DNA of 29,424 nt from Candidatus Altarchaeota archaeon (lineage in GTDB: Archaea; Altiarchaeota; Altiarchaeia; IMC4; QMZM01), in NCBI GenBank assembly GCA_015523055.1, contig WALD01000043.1, positions 1 through 29,424 on the forward strand. The letters run 5' to 3'. Position numbers and translations under genes: made by a program. The notes under the pieces are model-generated. The model did no database searches. It was given only the letters and a program-made list of their open reading frames with translations, and was not told the DNA's origin. Each line of letters starts with the position of its first letter. Within the stretch, counting starts at the first letter, position 1. Shown here piece by piece: positions 16,501-22,402 of the stretch.

Positions 16501-16733
16501 GTGTTGGGCCTTGATTCAATAATGCTGAGTTTGAGCTCCATAAATTTAAGATAGGCGTTGAGTGCCTTGTCAAACTGTTTTGCGTTCTCGTGCATCCTTG
16601 CCTTCCTGAGCCACCTTTGTGCATCCACCTCCTCCTTCCTCTCATCCACAAACTTCTTTGCCCCGACCCCTCCTTTTAAAATCTCCTTCCTGGCCTCATC
16701 CACAAGGCTGTTGAGAGGATTTTTATTCGCCAT
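13512..16733 (-). CDS. Large TPR protein with two beta-sandwich domains and internal duplication
   Basis: 1073 residues, with no signal peptide or TM segment. After a charged start, residues about 35-650 hold a long run of TPR-like helical repeats (aKAYEKAAELYRGQGEHKK type, with GEYKKAGDIYMELGG). A beta-sandwich follows at about 652-758 (TLLLDRQSSTFVGEAFIMNM ... KPLEVLYHDRAGNRYV), then more TPRs at 760-955 and a second beta-sandwich at about 964-1073 (VSVSINLPKKAKANEP ... FFDMTYKDGKGRNY). Both sandwiches resemble CARDB/DUF11-like or BatD-like folds. The stretch at about 474-758 and that at about 774-1073 are homologous: YLRYAKEQESQENYFHSGGGY pairs with YLEYAKNQFGNGNYFHAGEGY at an offset of about 300 residues, so a TPR+sandwich module was duplicated. 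First gene of TPR-moxR-NYN. Probably a scaffold for the MoxR ATPase; no enzyme motif is seen. Confidence 0.85.
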   Translation of the reverse strand: MANKNPLNSLVDEARKEILKGGVGAKKFVDERKEEVDAQRWLRKARMHENAKQFDKALNAYLKFMELKLSIIESRPNTTLKSYFSLAPYYLKIAKCYESIGHLTQKDRVEDLKHLAENYLKAARIYNEVREYRKAHKNYELAAGRYEEAGEYKKAGDIYMELGGMYEGIKNYLIATSMYAKGAGLYERGGEYKSALEVYMKSAEMNKRIKNISGMSSSYEKAAELYRGQGEHKKAVKYYLLSAMLDSRMERVPRLIKTYDTIARDYEDRREYETAIYYYLSSAEFARNSDRISASNDYESIGRCYASMKDYKRAIRYYEKAANIRLKLKRYRDAASAYRVLGECHEELGEFREAGDSYFSYAEISLKGDNDSEGISGYRLAAESYIKAAERKLKEKRVEEAVELYKRAGASYVDLKDPLSAARIYYNAAGIEAMIDYSKAVSIYKEAARLYENAEEVVKAADSYWMCKDYRSAMNLYLRYAKEQESQENYFHSGGGYIKVAKCNIKLGNKTAVSKNYTQAIRQYLSYLDKIKSMDMKKSEEKNPGLAHFWIGESYRRLDELQKSESYFEKAVLYFRDNQMATEEVLSITFLSLTKAERAVQQGDYQVANKELSKGMEYLNEAIEKSKGNDEYTKLLSDTKKKMREMLSRIGEKPEITLLLDRQSSTFVGEAFIMNMVLTNRGKNPVRDIIFLPHIPEELRVVVMPADIDEIKPGESSRNSIELVSDRAGSYHIKPLEVLYHDRAGNRYVKSSNPITIDVIEKVRENYKNYRVAISTYLEYAKNQFGNGNYFHAGEGYRRIGEIQERFGEDVEMEKSYRKAVNSYLRYVEGMKEKKNPGFTHLKRMSEAYKNIGEMYERINNLQDAEKYFRVALESYRMIRDKTKRYSEKLLIDSHMMAIEAFISKVAAKSHINHGKYPEAKEYLKRSKKGLEDALRKGGWSEEEERFIEKNKGEIKVLMDELQRKPAVSVSINLPKKAKANEPLVVKISVKNEWSDDVHDIRFLTRLPDDFEVKKAPGEIPVIRAGEEKDIRVELIPRSAGKFQFQFFDMTYKDGKGRNYMTGSEDVLVEIAK

Positions 16734-16785
16734 CAGTAATCAGTAATTTATTAGATTATGGGATAAAATCCTTACTGATCAGGGC

Positions 16786-18567
16786 ATGTATCAGGATATT
16801 AAGGAGAACATCAGGGGAATTCTCAGGAATGCAGTTGGCGAGGTTATAAAACCGGAGGAGCTTCATGAGTCCGAGCTCTGCGACCTTACCTCAACTGTAG
16901 CATTCAGGCTTGCGGGAGGGCTGGAGAAGAACCCAAAGGAATTGGCAGAGGAGATCGTGGACAGGATAAAGACTGCCAAAATTGGGGTTGATAAGGGGGG
17001 CGAACCCCCTTATTTGGCAGAGGAGATAACAGGGAGGATAGAGCCATGTAAATTCATCCGAAAGGTTGAGGCAGTCAACGGCCACATAAATATCTTTCTG
17101 AATTATTCTGAAATAATCCTCCCCACTATCAGGGAGATTCGGGTAATGGGGGATGGCTACGGCCGGGGCAAACCCCGGGAGGAAAAAATCGTTCTGGAGC
17201 ATACATCCATAAATCCTTCGGGCCCTGTTCATGTGGGAAGATTGAGGAATTCACTCATCGGGGACTCCCTCGTTAGAATTCTGCGGTTTTATGGCTATAA
17301 GGTTGAGACCCACTACTATGTAAATGACATAGGAAAGCAGATTGCGATAATCGCACTCGGAATGAAGGAGGGAATAAAACCCGACGGTGATGCAGCAAAG
17401 AATTACATGGGCTACAAAGACAAGGAGGATTTCAAAATCCTCTTCCATTATATCTCTGCAAATAGAGAATTCGAATCAAATCCAGAATTCGCCCGGAGGG
17501 TGCAGGAATTCATCAAAGACGCCGAAGAAGGCAACCCCACAGCATTAGATGAAATCAGCTCAGTCGCGAGGAGATGCCTTGATGGCCAGAGGAAGATTTT
17601 TCACAGCATGGGCATAGAGTTTGACTTCTTTGACTTTGAGAGCGACTGGCTCAGGGAGGGTAAGATAAAACCAGTACTGGAATTCCTGAAAAAGAGCAGA
17701 TACTTCAAAACTACCGATGCCGGCTCCGGTCTTGACCTGAGCAAATTCGGGCTGGAGCGCGAGGGTGGCGTTTCAATCCTTACCCGAAGCGACGGAACAT
17801 CTGTCTACCTGCTGAGGGACATTACCTACCATCTTGACAAGGCGAAAAGGGGCGATTTGATGATTAACGTTCTGGGCGAGGACCACAAATTTGAATTCCG
17901 GGAGATTAAAACCATCCTGCAGAAATTCTACCACCTACCCACCCTCATCGAGGCCGTCCATTACTCTTTTGTCAATTTTGAGGGAGATAGCTTATCAACA
18001 AGAAAAGGGCAGATTGCTCCCGTCGACAGGCTAATTGACGAGGCTCTGGATAAAGCAGCAAAGGAGATCGAAAAGAGAAAAATCGCGGGTAAAGAGGTCG
18101 CCCCGGCAATAGGGCTTGGAGCCATAAAGTATCACATCCTCAAGACCTCTCCACATAAGCCGATAAACTTCTCCTGGAAAAGAGCCCTGGACTTTGACGG
18201 AGATACCGCTCCATACATCCAGTACGCCCATGCCAGATGCTGTTCAATCCTGAGAAAATCAGACATCAATTTAGATTCAATTGATAATTTTGATAAGAAT
18301 TTAGATAAAGAAGAAGAAGAATTGCTATTCAATTTAATCAAATTCCCCGGTGTCGTGGAGAATTCCGCCCTTGAAAGGAAACCGAACCTGACAGCGAATT
18401 ACCTATATGCCCTAGCACATTCACTGAATAGATTCTACAGGAAATGCCCGGTCCTTCCTGCTGAACAGGGAGTGAAAGAGCGCCGCCTTCTTCTCGTTGA
18501 TGCGACAAGACAGGTGCTGAAGAACGCTCTCAATCTTCTTGGCATAGATGCCCCGGAGAGGATGTAA
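16786..18567 (+). CDS. argS: Arginyl-tRNA synthetase with in-frame palindromic insertion
   Basis: 593 residues. The class I signature HVGR (149-152 in SINPSGPVHVGRLRNS) stands for HIGH, and LSTRKG near 403-408 for the KMSKS loop (many ArgRS lack the canonical Lys there). The N-terminal Arg-tRNA domain occupies about 1-125, and a C-terminal DALR anticodon-binding domain covers about 470-593. Charges tRNA-Arg with arginine. Odd feature: residues 53-65 (LAEEIVDRIKTAK) and 77-89 (LAEEITGRIEPCK) repeat, separated by IGVDKGGEPPY. At DNA level a 14-nt direct repeat at a 72-nt offset encloses a perfect 9-bp hairpin. The expected sequence would go straight from ...DRIK to PCKFIRKVEA, so 24 codons look inserted. 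The frame is intact and the catalytic motifs are present, so the gene should be functional. Confidence 0.96.
   Translation: MYQDIKENIRGILRNAVGEVIKPEELHESELCDLTSTVAFRLAGGLEKNPKELAEEIVDRIKTAKIGVDKGGEPPYLAEEITGRIEPCKFIRKVEAVNGHINIFLNYSEIILPTIREIRVMGDGYGRGKPREEKIVLEHTSINPSGPVHVGRLRNSLIGDSLVRILRFYGYKVETHYYVNDIGKQIAIIALGMKEGIKPDGDAAKNYMGYKDKEDFKILFHYISANREFESNPEFARRVQEFIKDAEEGNPTALDEISSVARRCLDGQRKIFHSMGIEFDFFDFESDWLREGKIKPVLEFLKKSRYFKTTDAGSGLDLSKFGLEREGGVSILTRSDGTSVYLLRDITYHLDKAKRGDLMINVLGEDHKFEFREIKTILQKFYHLPTLIEAVHYSFVNFEGDSLSTRKGQIAPVDRLIDEALDKAAKEIEKRKIAGKEVAPAIGLGAIKYHILKTSPHKPINFSWKRALDFDGDTAPYIQYAHARCCSILRKSDINLDSIDNFDKNLDKEEEELLFNLIKFPGVVENSALERKPNLTANYLYALAHSLNRFYRKCPVLPAEQGVKERRLLLVDATRQVLKNALNLLGIDAPERM
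16942..17027 (+). repeat. 14-nt direct repeats flanking a 9-bp hairpin inside argS
   Basis: TTGGCAGAGGAGAT occurs at 16942-16955 and again at 17014-17027, a 72-nt offset (24 codons). Between them, 16991-17013 is a perfect inverted repeat: ATAAGGGGG, loop GCGAA, CCCCCTTAT. This is what an in-frame insertion of a palindromic element, or a tandem duplication with later change, would leave. It lies in the N-terminal domain and not in the catalytic core. Confidence 0.85.
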
Positions 18568-18609
18568 AAAGGGGGAGAAGAGGATAATAAGGGGAGGGTG
18601 GAATGGAGG

Positions 18610-18644
18610 GGGATAAAATCCCTTGAAATAGGGTATATAACCCT
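18610..18644. terminator. Two small hairpins between convergent argS and the YqjE-like gene
   Basis: GGGAT-AAA-ATCCC at 18610-18622 and AGGGT-ATATA-ACCCT at 18630-18644 lie in the 86-nt convergent gap, which is G-rich on the plus strand. On the minus strand the second hairpin is followed by ATTTC. Their position between two gene ends suggests transcription stop signals for one or both strands; archaeal terminators rely mainly on T tracts, so this is tentative. Confidence 0.4.
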
Positions 18645-18653
18645 CCCGGCAAT

Positions 18654-18995
18654 CTAATCCGAATGTGTCACTTCACCCCTGCTCTTGCTGAGTGCCGATA
18701 CCCCTATAATCAGCACAAAGGCACCGATTACCAGATAGCCTATCCCGGAAATTCCGGTGTAATAGTCCATAATCTTCGCAAGCCCAAAGACAAAGAACGC
18801 ACCGCCTATGACTGCTGCCGCGAGACCAATGGATAGGTAAAACAGGGTAACTCTGACGGCCTCCATAGTTTCCCGGACTATTTGTCTTACGGTTTCTTCA
18901 AGTGTCGTGGTTATGTAATCAACCTCCTCTTTGACCGCAGTTTCCAGTTTCTCAACAAAGCGGGACACTATAATCTCAATTATCCGCTCAATCAT
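18654..18995 (-). CDS. Small YqjE-like membrane protein
   Basis: 113 residues: an amphipathic, acidic N-terminal region (IERIIEIIVSRFVEKLETAVKEEVD, then the TLEETVRQIVRETMEAVR helix), then two TM helices at about 48-70 (LFYLSIGLAAAVIGGAFFVF) and 82-103 (GIGYLVIGAFVLIIGVSAL), and a short polar tail. The arrangement matches the YqjE/Phage_holin_3_6 type (two TM helices preceded by an amphipathic helix). It overlaps the upstream YqjD-like gene by 4 nt (ATGA), as yqjE follows yqjD in E. coli. The role is unknown; no catalytic residue is visible. The family link is by layout and neighbour, not by strong identity. Confidence 0.72.
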   Translation of the reverse strand: MIERIIEIIVSRFVEKLETAVKEEVDYITTTLEETVRQIVRETMEAVRVTLFYLSIGLAAAVIGGAFFVFGLAKIMDYYTGISGIGYLVIGAFVLIIGVSALSKSRGEVTHSD

Positions 18996-19282
18996 TTTCT
19001 AAACATGCCCCCCAGCAGTAACCCTGCGACAAAGGCACCAGCTACCCATTCCACCGGGTTCTCTTTAAAGGATTCAACATACTCCTCACTCTTGTCACTC
19101 CACCCTTTCTCCAATTTCTTTATCTTCCTGTCGGCAATTTTCTTCCCGCTTTTTATCTCCTTATTGAGCAGTTTTTTCATCTCTTTGACCTCTCCCTTCC
19201 ACGACCTCCTGAACTCCTTCATCTCCTCATCTATAACTGCCCTGATCTCTGCCTTTGTCCTTTCATCAAGTAGTTCAACCAT
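18992..19282 (-). CDS. YqjD/ElaB-like (DUF883-type) tail-anchored protein
   Basis: 96 residues: a long Lys/Glu-rich helical body (about 1-68) and one C-terminal hydrophobic segment (WVAGAFVAGLLLGGMFRK) with a Gly-rich zipper pattern and a basic end. This is the layout of DUF883 proteins (E. coli YqjD, ElaB), which anchor in the inner membrane by their C-terminus; YqjD binds ribosomes in stationary phase. The start is well supported: GAGGTGA is 4 nt before the ATG, the best Shine-Dalgarno site of the region. First gene of the pair with the YqjE-like protein. If the call is right, this is an archaeal counterpart of a pair mainly known from bacteria. The ribosome link is an inference from the family. 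Confidence 0.72.
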   Translation of the reverse strand: MVELLDERTKAEIRAVIDEEMKEFRRSWKGEVKEMKKLLNKEIKSGKKIADRKIKKLEKGWSDKSEEYVESFKENPVEWVAGAFVAGLLLGGMFRK

Positions 19283-19286
19283 TTAA

Positions 19287-19293
19287 TCACCTC
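19287..19293 (-). promoter_or_regulatory. Strong Shine-Dalgarno site for the YqjD-like gene
   Basis: Minus-strand GAGGTGA, 4 nt before the ATG at 19282. A TATA-like ATATATAATAA at 19311-19321 precedes it, so this mRNA has a short leader, unlike the leaderless units of the window. Confidence 0.7.
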
Positions 19294-19341
19294 GTTGTTA
19301 TATTGAGTGTTATTATATATTGGGCTTTTTGGTATTTATAG

Positions 19342-19734
19342 CTATATGAATGTTTTCTGTATGCCGATGATGGCGTCCAGAGACAGGTAATCGTCCTGGA
19401 TTGATATGGCGAATTTTTTCTTATTTATGAATTCATCAATCTCATAGAATCTGGGCTCCTTGCGAAGAAATTTCATTGAGATATATGCCCTGCCTCCACT
19501 AATCCGGGAGAATTCATGCAGCGATAAAATTGCGTGTTTGAGATACAATCTCTCTCTACTGGTTGATTTACATTCCACAAGGATTATCCTTCCGTCTCTG
19601 ATTGCAATTATATCCGGTGCCAGCAGCGATGTATTTCCACTTCCTGCGGACCGTATCGCAGTCCAGCCGCGCTCCCAGAATTCATGCACAATCGCCCTCT
19701 CGAAATTCGCTCCTTTCTCATACCTCGTCATCAT
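19342..19734 (-). CDS. hjc: Holliday junction resolvase, archaeal Hjc
   Basis: 130 residues, the usual length. It cuts four-way DNA junctions to finish recombination and repair. The Hjc nuclease motifs are complete: E12 in KGANFERAIV, the RSAGSGN segment at 28-34, D41 in APDIIAI and the E54-x-K56 pair in ILVECKST. These four residues form the metal site in known Hjc structures, so the enzyme should be active. Either ATG of the MM start (19734 or 19731) is possible. It is divergent from the CoaC-like flavoprotein gene with only 33 nt between starts; the TATA box would lie at 19756-19767, overlapping the other gene's start region. The YqjD-like gene begins 59 nt further along the minus strand. 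Confidence 0.94.
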   Translation of the reverse strand: MMTRYEKGANFERAIVHEFWERGWTAIRSAGSGNTSLLAPDIIAIRDGRIILVECKSTSRERLYLKHAILSLHEFSRISGGRAYISMKFLRKEPRFYEIDEFINKKKFAISIQDDYLSLDAIIGIQKTFI

Positions 19735-19737
19735 TCT

Positions 19738-19767
19738 TATTTTGTATCTAAACCAATAAAATAATTT
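19738..19767. promoter_or_regulatory. Overlapping divergent promoters, hjc and flavoprotein gene
   Basis: Only 33 nt separate the two start codons. For the plus-strand gene, TTATTTTGTA at 19738-19747 centres about 28 nt upstream; for hjc, the AT tract at 19756-19767 centres about 28 nt upstream. Each TATA box would therefore lie next to the other gene's transcription start, so the two could exclude each other. Confidence 0.5.
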
Positions 19768-20286
19768 ATGGTAAAATTGGTCGTTCTGGGTGTTTGCGGA
19801 AGTGCCGCTGCGATAGAATCTCCAAAGCTTGCCAGGGAGCTGGTGAGGCGGGGAATTTCTATGAGATGTGTAATGTCGGCCTCAGCCAGAGAGATAATCC
19901 ACCCGAACATAATGGAATGGGCCACACAGCATAAGGTAATTACCGGGATAACTGGAAAGGTTGAGCATGTTAATCTCTGCGGCGTGGAAGGAACGGCGTC
20001 TCTCCTGCTGATATGCCCGGCAACTGCCAATACCATATCAAAGATTGCAAACGGGATTGATGACACCCCGGTCACTACCTTTGCTACAACAGCTATCGGC
20101 TCCGGGATCCCCGTAATCATCGTTCCTGCAATGCATGCATCAATGTATAAAAATCCGTTTGTTGTCGAGAATCTGGAAAAGCTGAAGAGGAGGAATATCC
20201 AAATTGTAGAGCCAAGATTTGAGGAGAATAAAGCAAAACTGGCTGACATAGAGAAGATCGCGGACATAGTTTTAAGGACAGTATAA
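19768..20286 (+). CDS. CoaC-like flavoprotein (phosphopantothenoylcysteine decarboxylase family)
   Basis: 172 residues of the HFCD flavoprotein fold (CoaC, EpiD, UbiX relatives). The FMN-binding features are LGVCGSAAAIESPKL (5-20 or so), the active-site-type EHVNL near 70, PATANTISKIANGIDDT (the PASANT motif) and PAMHASMYKNP (the PxMNxxMW motif). In CoaC, Asn in that last motif helps bind the substrate; here it is His. The C-terminal substrate-clamp Cys of CoaC is also not seen. There is no CoaB half, which most archaea have fused. So it is a flavoprotein of this family, but pantothenoylcysteine decarboxylation is not assured. AMMECR1 follows with a 1-nt overlap (TAATG). Presence beside flavin genes fits an FMN enzyme. 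Confidence 0.82.
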   Translation: MVKLVVLGVCGSAAAIESPKLARELVRRGISMRCVMSASAREIIHPNIMEWATQHKVITGITGKVEHVNLCGVEGTASLLLICPATANTISKIANGIDDTPVTTFATTAIGSGIPVIIVPAMHASMYKNPFVVENLEKLKRRNIQIVEPRFEENKAKLADIEKIADIVLRTV

Positions 20287-20876
20287 TGGTCAAAATAAAG
20301 CTGAAGGACGGAAGGGCGATGGTAAGGTTTGCAAGGAGAGTAATTGAGTCCCATTTTATAGGAGAGAAGATTAAGGCTCCCGGGGCACTAAAGAGAATAC
20401 TCAAGAGTGATGCAGGAATCTTCGTAACCCTGAGAGTCTATCCTGGAAAGAAGCTGAGGGGCCAGATGGGTTATACCAGCGGTATAATGAAACTGGGTCG
20501 CTCTCTGCCGGAGGTTGCCGAGTCCGCAGCATTCAGGGACCACAGATTCACCCCGCTCAGGAAGAGTGAGTTAAAGACAACCCTTGTAGAGGTGTCCGTT
20601 CTGGCGGAGCAGGACATCGTTGATGGTAATCCTTTGAAGAAGATAAAGATAGGCAAACACGGTCTGATAGTGAGGGGAGGGGGATTCAGGGGGATAATCC
20701 TACCCCTCTTTGCGGTGGAGAGGGGGTGGAATCCCCGGGAATTCCTGTCACGGGCATGCATAAAGGCACGCCTTGAGCCCGATGCATGGAAGAATCAGAA
20801 CGTTGAGATATGCACCTTTACAGCCGAAACCTTTGCAGAGGAAGAACCTGGGGGGAAGATATCCCGGGTTAGATAA
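20286..20876 (+). CDS. AMMECR1-family protein
   Basis: 196 residues covering the whole AMMECR1 domain: FARRVIESHF at the start, GIFVTLRVYPGKKLRGQMGYTSG in the core, SAAFRDHRFTPLRKSEL, then VRGGGFRGIILP and WNPREFLSRACIKA. The fold is conserved from archaea to man, function unknown; RNA- or nucleotide-related roles have been proposed. The hallmark LRGCIG motif reads LRGQMG here, with Gln in place of the nearly invariant Cys, which is unusual and may mark a divergent member. It overlaps the CoaC-like gene by 1 nt and so is translationally coupled to it. The following 144 nt are almost free of G on the plus strand. Confidence 0.93.
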   Translation: MVKIKLKDGRAMVRFARRVIESHFIGEKIKAPGALKRILKSDAGIFVTLRVYPGKKLRGQMGYTSGIMKLGRSLPEVAESAAFRDHRFTPLRKSELKTTLVEVSVLAEQDIVDGNPLKKIKIGKHGLIVRGGGFRGIILPLFAVERGWNPREFLSRACIKARLEPDAWKNQNVEICTFTAETFAEEEPGGKISRVR

Positions 20877-20878
20877 TT

Positions 20879-21020
20879 TCTATTACTACCCTATACTCTC
20901 TACTACTAATACTCTCTATTATCATCTCTAACCTCCACCACTATCTCATAACCTCATATCCTCTGCTACTACCTCCTCCATAATCCCCACTACTATACTA
21001 CTACTCTGTAATCCCTACTA
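20879..21020. repeat. G-free, CTACTAC-rich low-complexity convergent gap
   Basis: Between the stops of AMMECR1 and ribK. The plus strand is nearly pure A, C and T: I count only two G in about 140 nt. It contains many CTACTAC and CTCTA units (GTAGTAG on the minus strand). No ORF or stem is convincing. It may act as a bidirectional transcription stop: T-containing pyrimidine tracts follow AMMECR1, and the opposite strand is purine-rich. Confidence 0.7.
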
Positions 21021-21428
21021 CTACCTTCCTTTATTACCTACCCCCCATCCCATAATCTCTATTATAATCTCCTCTCCACCATCCAGCCCCAACTTCTCCC
21101 TGAGATTGAATTCGCTTAAAATCTCAATCTCGTGTCGGTGTTTGCTCCTTTCAGGAAGAAGAACATAGCAGCTCTCAGCTCTATTACCAACAAGAATTTT
21201 AGCAGGGATGAATTCAACAGCATTAAATTCCGTTCCGTCTTTTTCGAATCTATCCACCCTGTATTTGATGTAGTTTCTCATATCATGGATACTTGAATCC
21301 ATGCTGACATTTAGCGTACCGAAGAACGGTTTAAAACCCAGTTTTTCTTTAATCCTGTCAGAATATTCCCGGACATAATAGGAGCCTTCTCCAAGACCAG
21401 CAGTTACCTTCCCCCTTAGTTCTGGCAT
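21021..21428 (-). CDS. ribK: CTP-dependent riboflavin kinase (DUF120)
   Basis: Phosphorylates riboflavin to FMN with CTP as donor, the archaeal enzyme unrelated to bacterial RibF. The first 45 residues are diagnostic: RGKVTAGLGEGSYYV (the GxVxxGxGEG nucleotide loop), then EKLGFKPFFGTLNVSM (FKPxxGTLN, Thr/Asn metal and CTP ligands). FIPAKILVGNRAESCYV and a C-terminal GLDGGEEIIIEI complete the small barrel; 135 residues is typical. Starts MPEL at 21428, whose ATG overlaps the tfb stop (ATGA); an extra Met at 21431 is possible. The third gene of gar1-tfb-ribK. It finishes the pathway begun by ribB-ribC-ribH 20 kb away. In some archaea ribK carries a HTH regulator; this one has none. Confidence 0.94.
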   Translation of the reverse strand: MPELRGKVTAGLGEGSYYVREYSDRIKEKLGFKPFFGTLNVSMDSSIHDMRNYIKYRVDRFEKDGTEFNAVEFIPAKILVGNRAESCYVLLPERSKHRHEIEILSEFNLREKLGLDGGEEIIIEIMGWGVGNKGR

Positions 21429-22402
21429 CATATATCCATCCCCAGTGCGTTTACCAATTCCTCATAGCGATTTCTTATTGTTACGGCTGTAACTCCGGAG
21501 AGTTGGTTTGCTATCTCCCTCTGTGTCTGCTTGTCGTTTGTTAGCCTTCCTGCAAGATATATTGCTGCTGCGGCAACCCCGGTAGGGCCTCTCCCGGATG
21601 TAATGCCCTGCCTTCTTGCCTCCTCCAGTATCTCAATTGCTTTTGCCTCGGTCGCCCCAGAGAGCCCTAATCTGGATGCAAATCTTGAAATGTAGTCTAT
21701 CGGCGTTGCTACGGGCATCTTCATCTCCAGCTTCCTGCACAGGAATCTATAACTTCTGCCAATGTCCTTTCTCTTTACGCCGGATGCCTCTTCAAGCTCT
21801 CCGAGAGTCTTTGGGATCTGTCTCTGTTTGCATACGAGATATATTATTGCAGAAACAACGCTTTCAATGGACCTCCCCCGGACAAGCCCATTACTAACTG
21901 CCTTCCGATAGAGCATTGCCGATTCCTCCTTGAGACTGCTGGATATATTCAAAAGGGCACACATCCTGTCGAGTTCAGGAAGTGCTATTGACAGATTTCT
22001 CTGTACAGAGTCCGACATTCTCGATCGCTTCTGCCATTTTCTCAGCCTATAAAGCTGGGCCTTTCTCTCCGGCTGAACAGCCACCCCCCGAATATCCCTA
22101 TCATAGCGATCAATCTCCGTAGTCAGACCCTTATTCAGTTTCGCGAATTTTACAGGACCCCCTGTTCTTGACCTCTTGCTCCTCTGGTCATCATCAAACG
22201 CTCTCCATTCAGGACCAAAATCAAAGAGTCTCTCATCGATAACAAACCCGCAGTTTTTACATACCAGTTCCCCATGAGCGTAATCGGTAATCATGATTGG
22301 GCTTTTGCATATCGGGCATTTCTTTATCTCATCTGTCATTCTCTCTTTTGATTCTACATTAGAATCTGCTAATTCCTCTTTTGATTCCGCAGTAAAACTC
22401 AT
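21428..22402 (-). CDS. tfb: Transcription initiation factor TFB
   Basis: 324 residues. Zinc ribbon: C29, C32, C48 and C51 (CPICKSP ... LVCKNCGF), which docks RNA polymerase. The B-reader/linker follows (GPEWRAFDDDQRSKRSRTGGP, about 63-83). Two cyclin repeats span about 130-320 (LPELDRMCALLNISS, GLVRGRSIESVVSAIIYLVC; then EILEEARRQGITSGRGPTGVAAAAIYLA, ending TAVTIRNRYEEL). It recruits RNA polymerase to the TBP-TATA complex and reads the BRE, so it would serve the TATA-type promoters seen across this window. The first about 25 residues are acidic and extra. Its ATG overlaps the gar1 stop (ATGA) and its stop overlaps ribK, so the three genes form one tight operon. Confidence 0.97.
   Translation of the reverse strand: MSFTAESKEELADSNVESKERMTDEIKKCPICKSPIMITDYAHGELVCKNCGFVIDERLFDFGPEWRAFDDDQRSKRSRTGGPVKFAKLNKGLTTEIDRYDRDIRGVAVQPERKAQLYRLRKWQKRSRMSDSVQRNLSIALPELDRMCALLNISSSLKEESAMLYRKAVSNGLVRGRSIESVVSAIIYLVCKQRQIPKTLGELEEASGVKRKDIGRSYRFLCRKLEMKMPVATPIDYISRFASRLGLSGATEAKAIEILEEARRQGITSGRGPTGVAAAAIYLAGRLTNDKQTQREIANQLSGVTAVTIRNRYEELVNALGMDI

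Noticed and set aside
16786..18567. argS as a pseudogene because of its insertion
   Set aside because: The insertion is in frame, all class I motifs and the DALR domain are present, and there is no stop or shift.
19737..20404. Minus-strand frames of 95 and 205 codons opposite the flavoprotein gene
   Set aside because: The plus-strand frames carry clear flavoprotein and AMMECR1 motifs, whereas these frames show none and lack a plausible start.
20879..21020. CTACTAC units as a CRISPR array or satellite
   Set aside because: Units are irregular and short, and there are no spacers of constant length.
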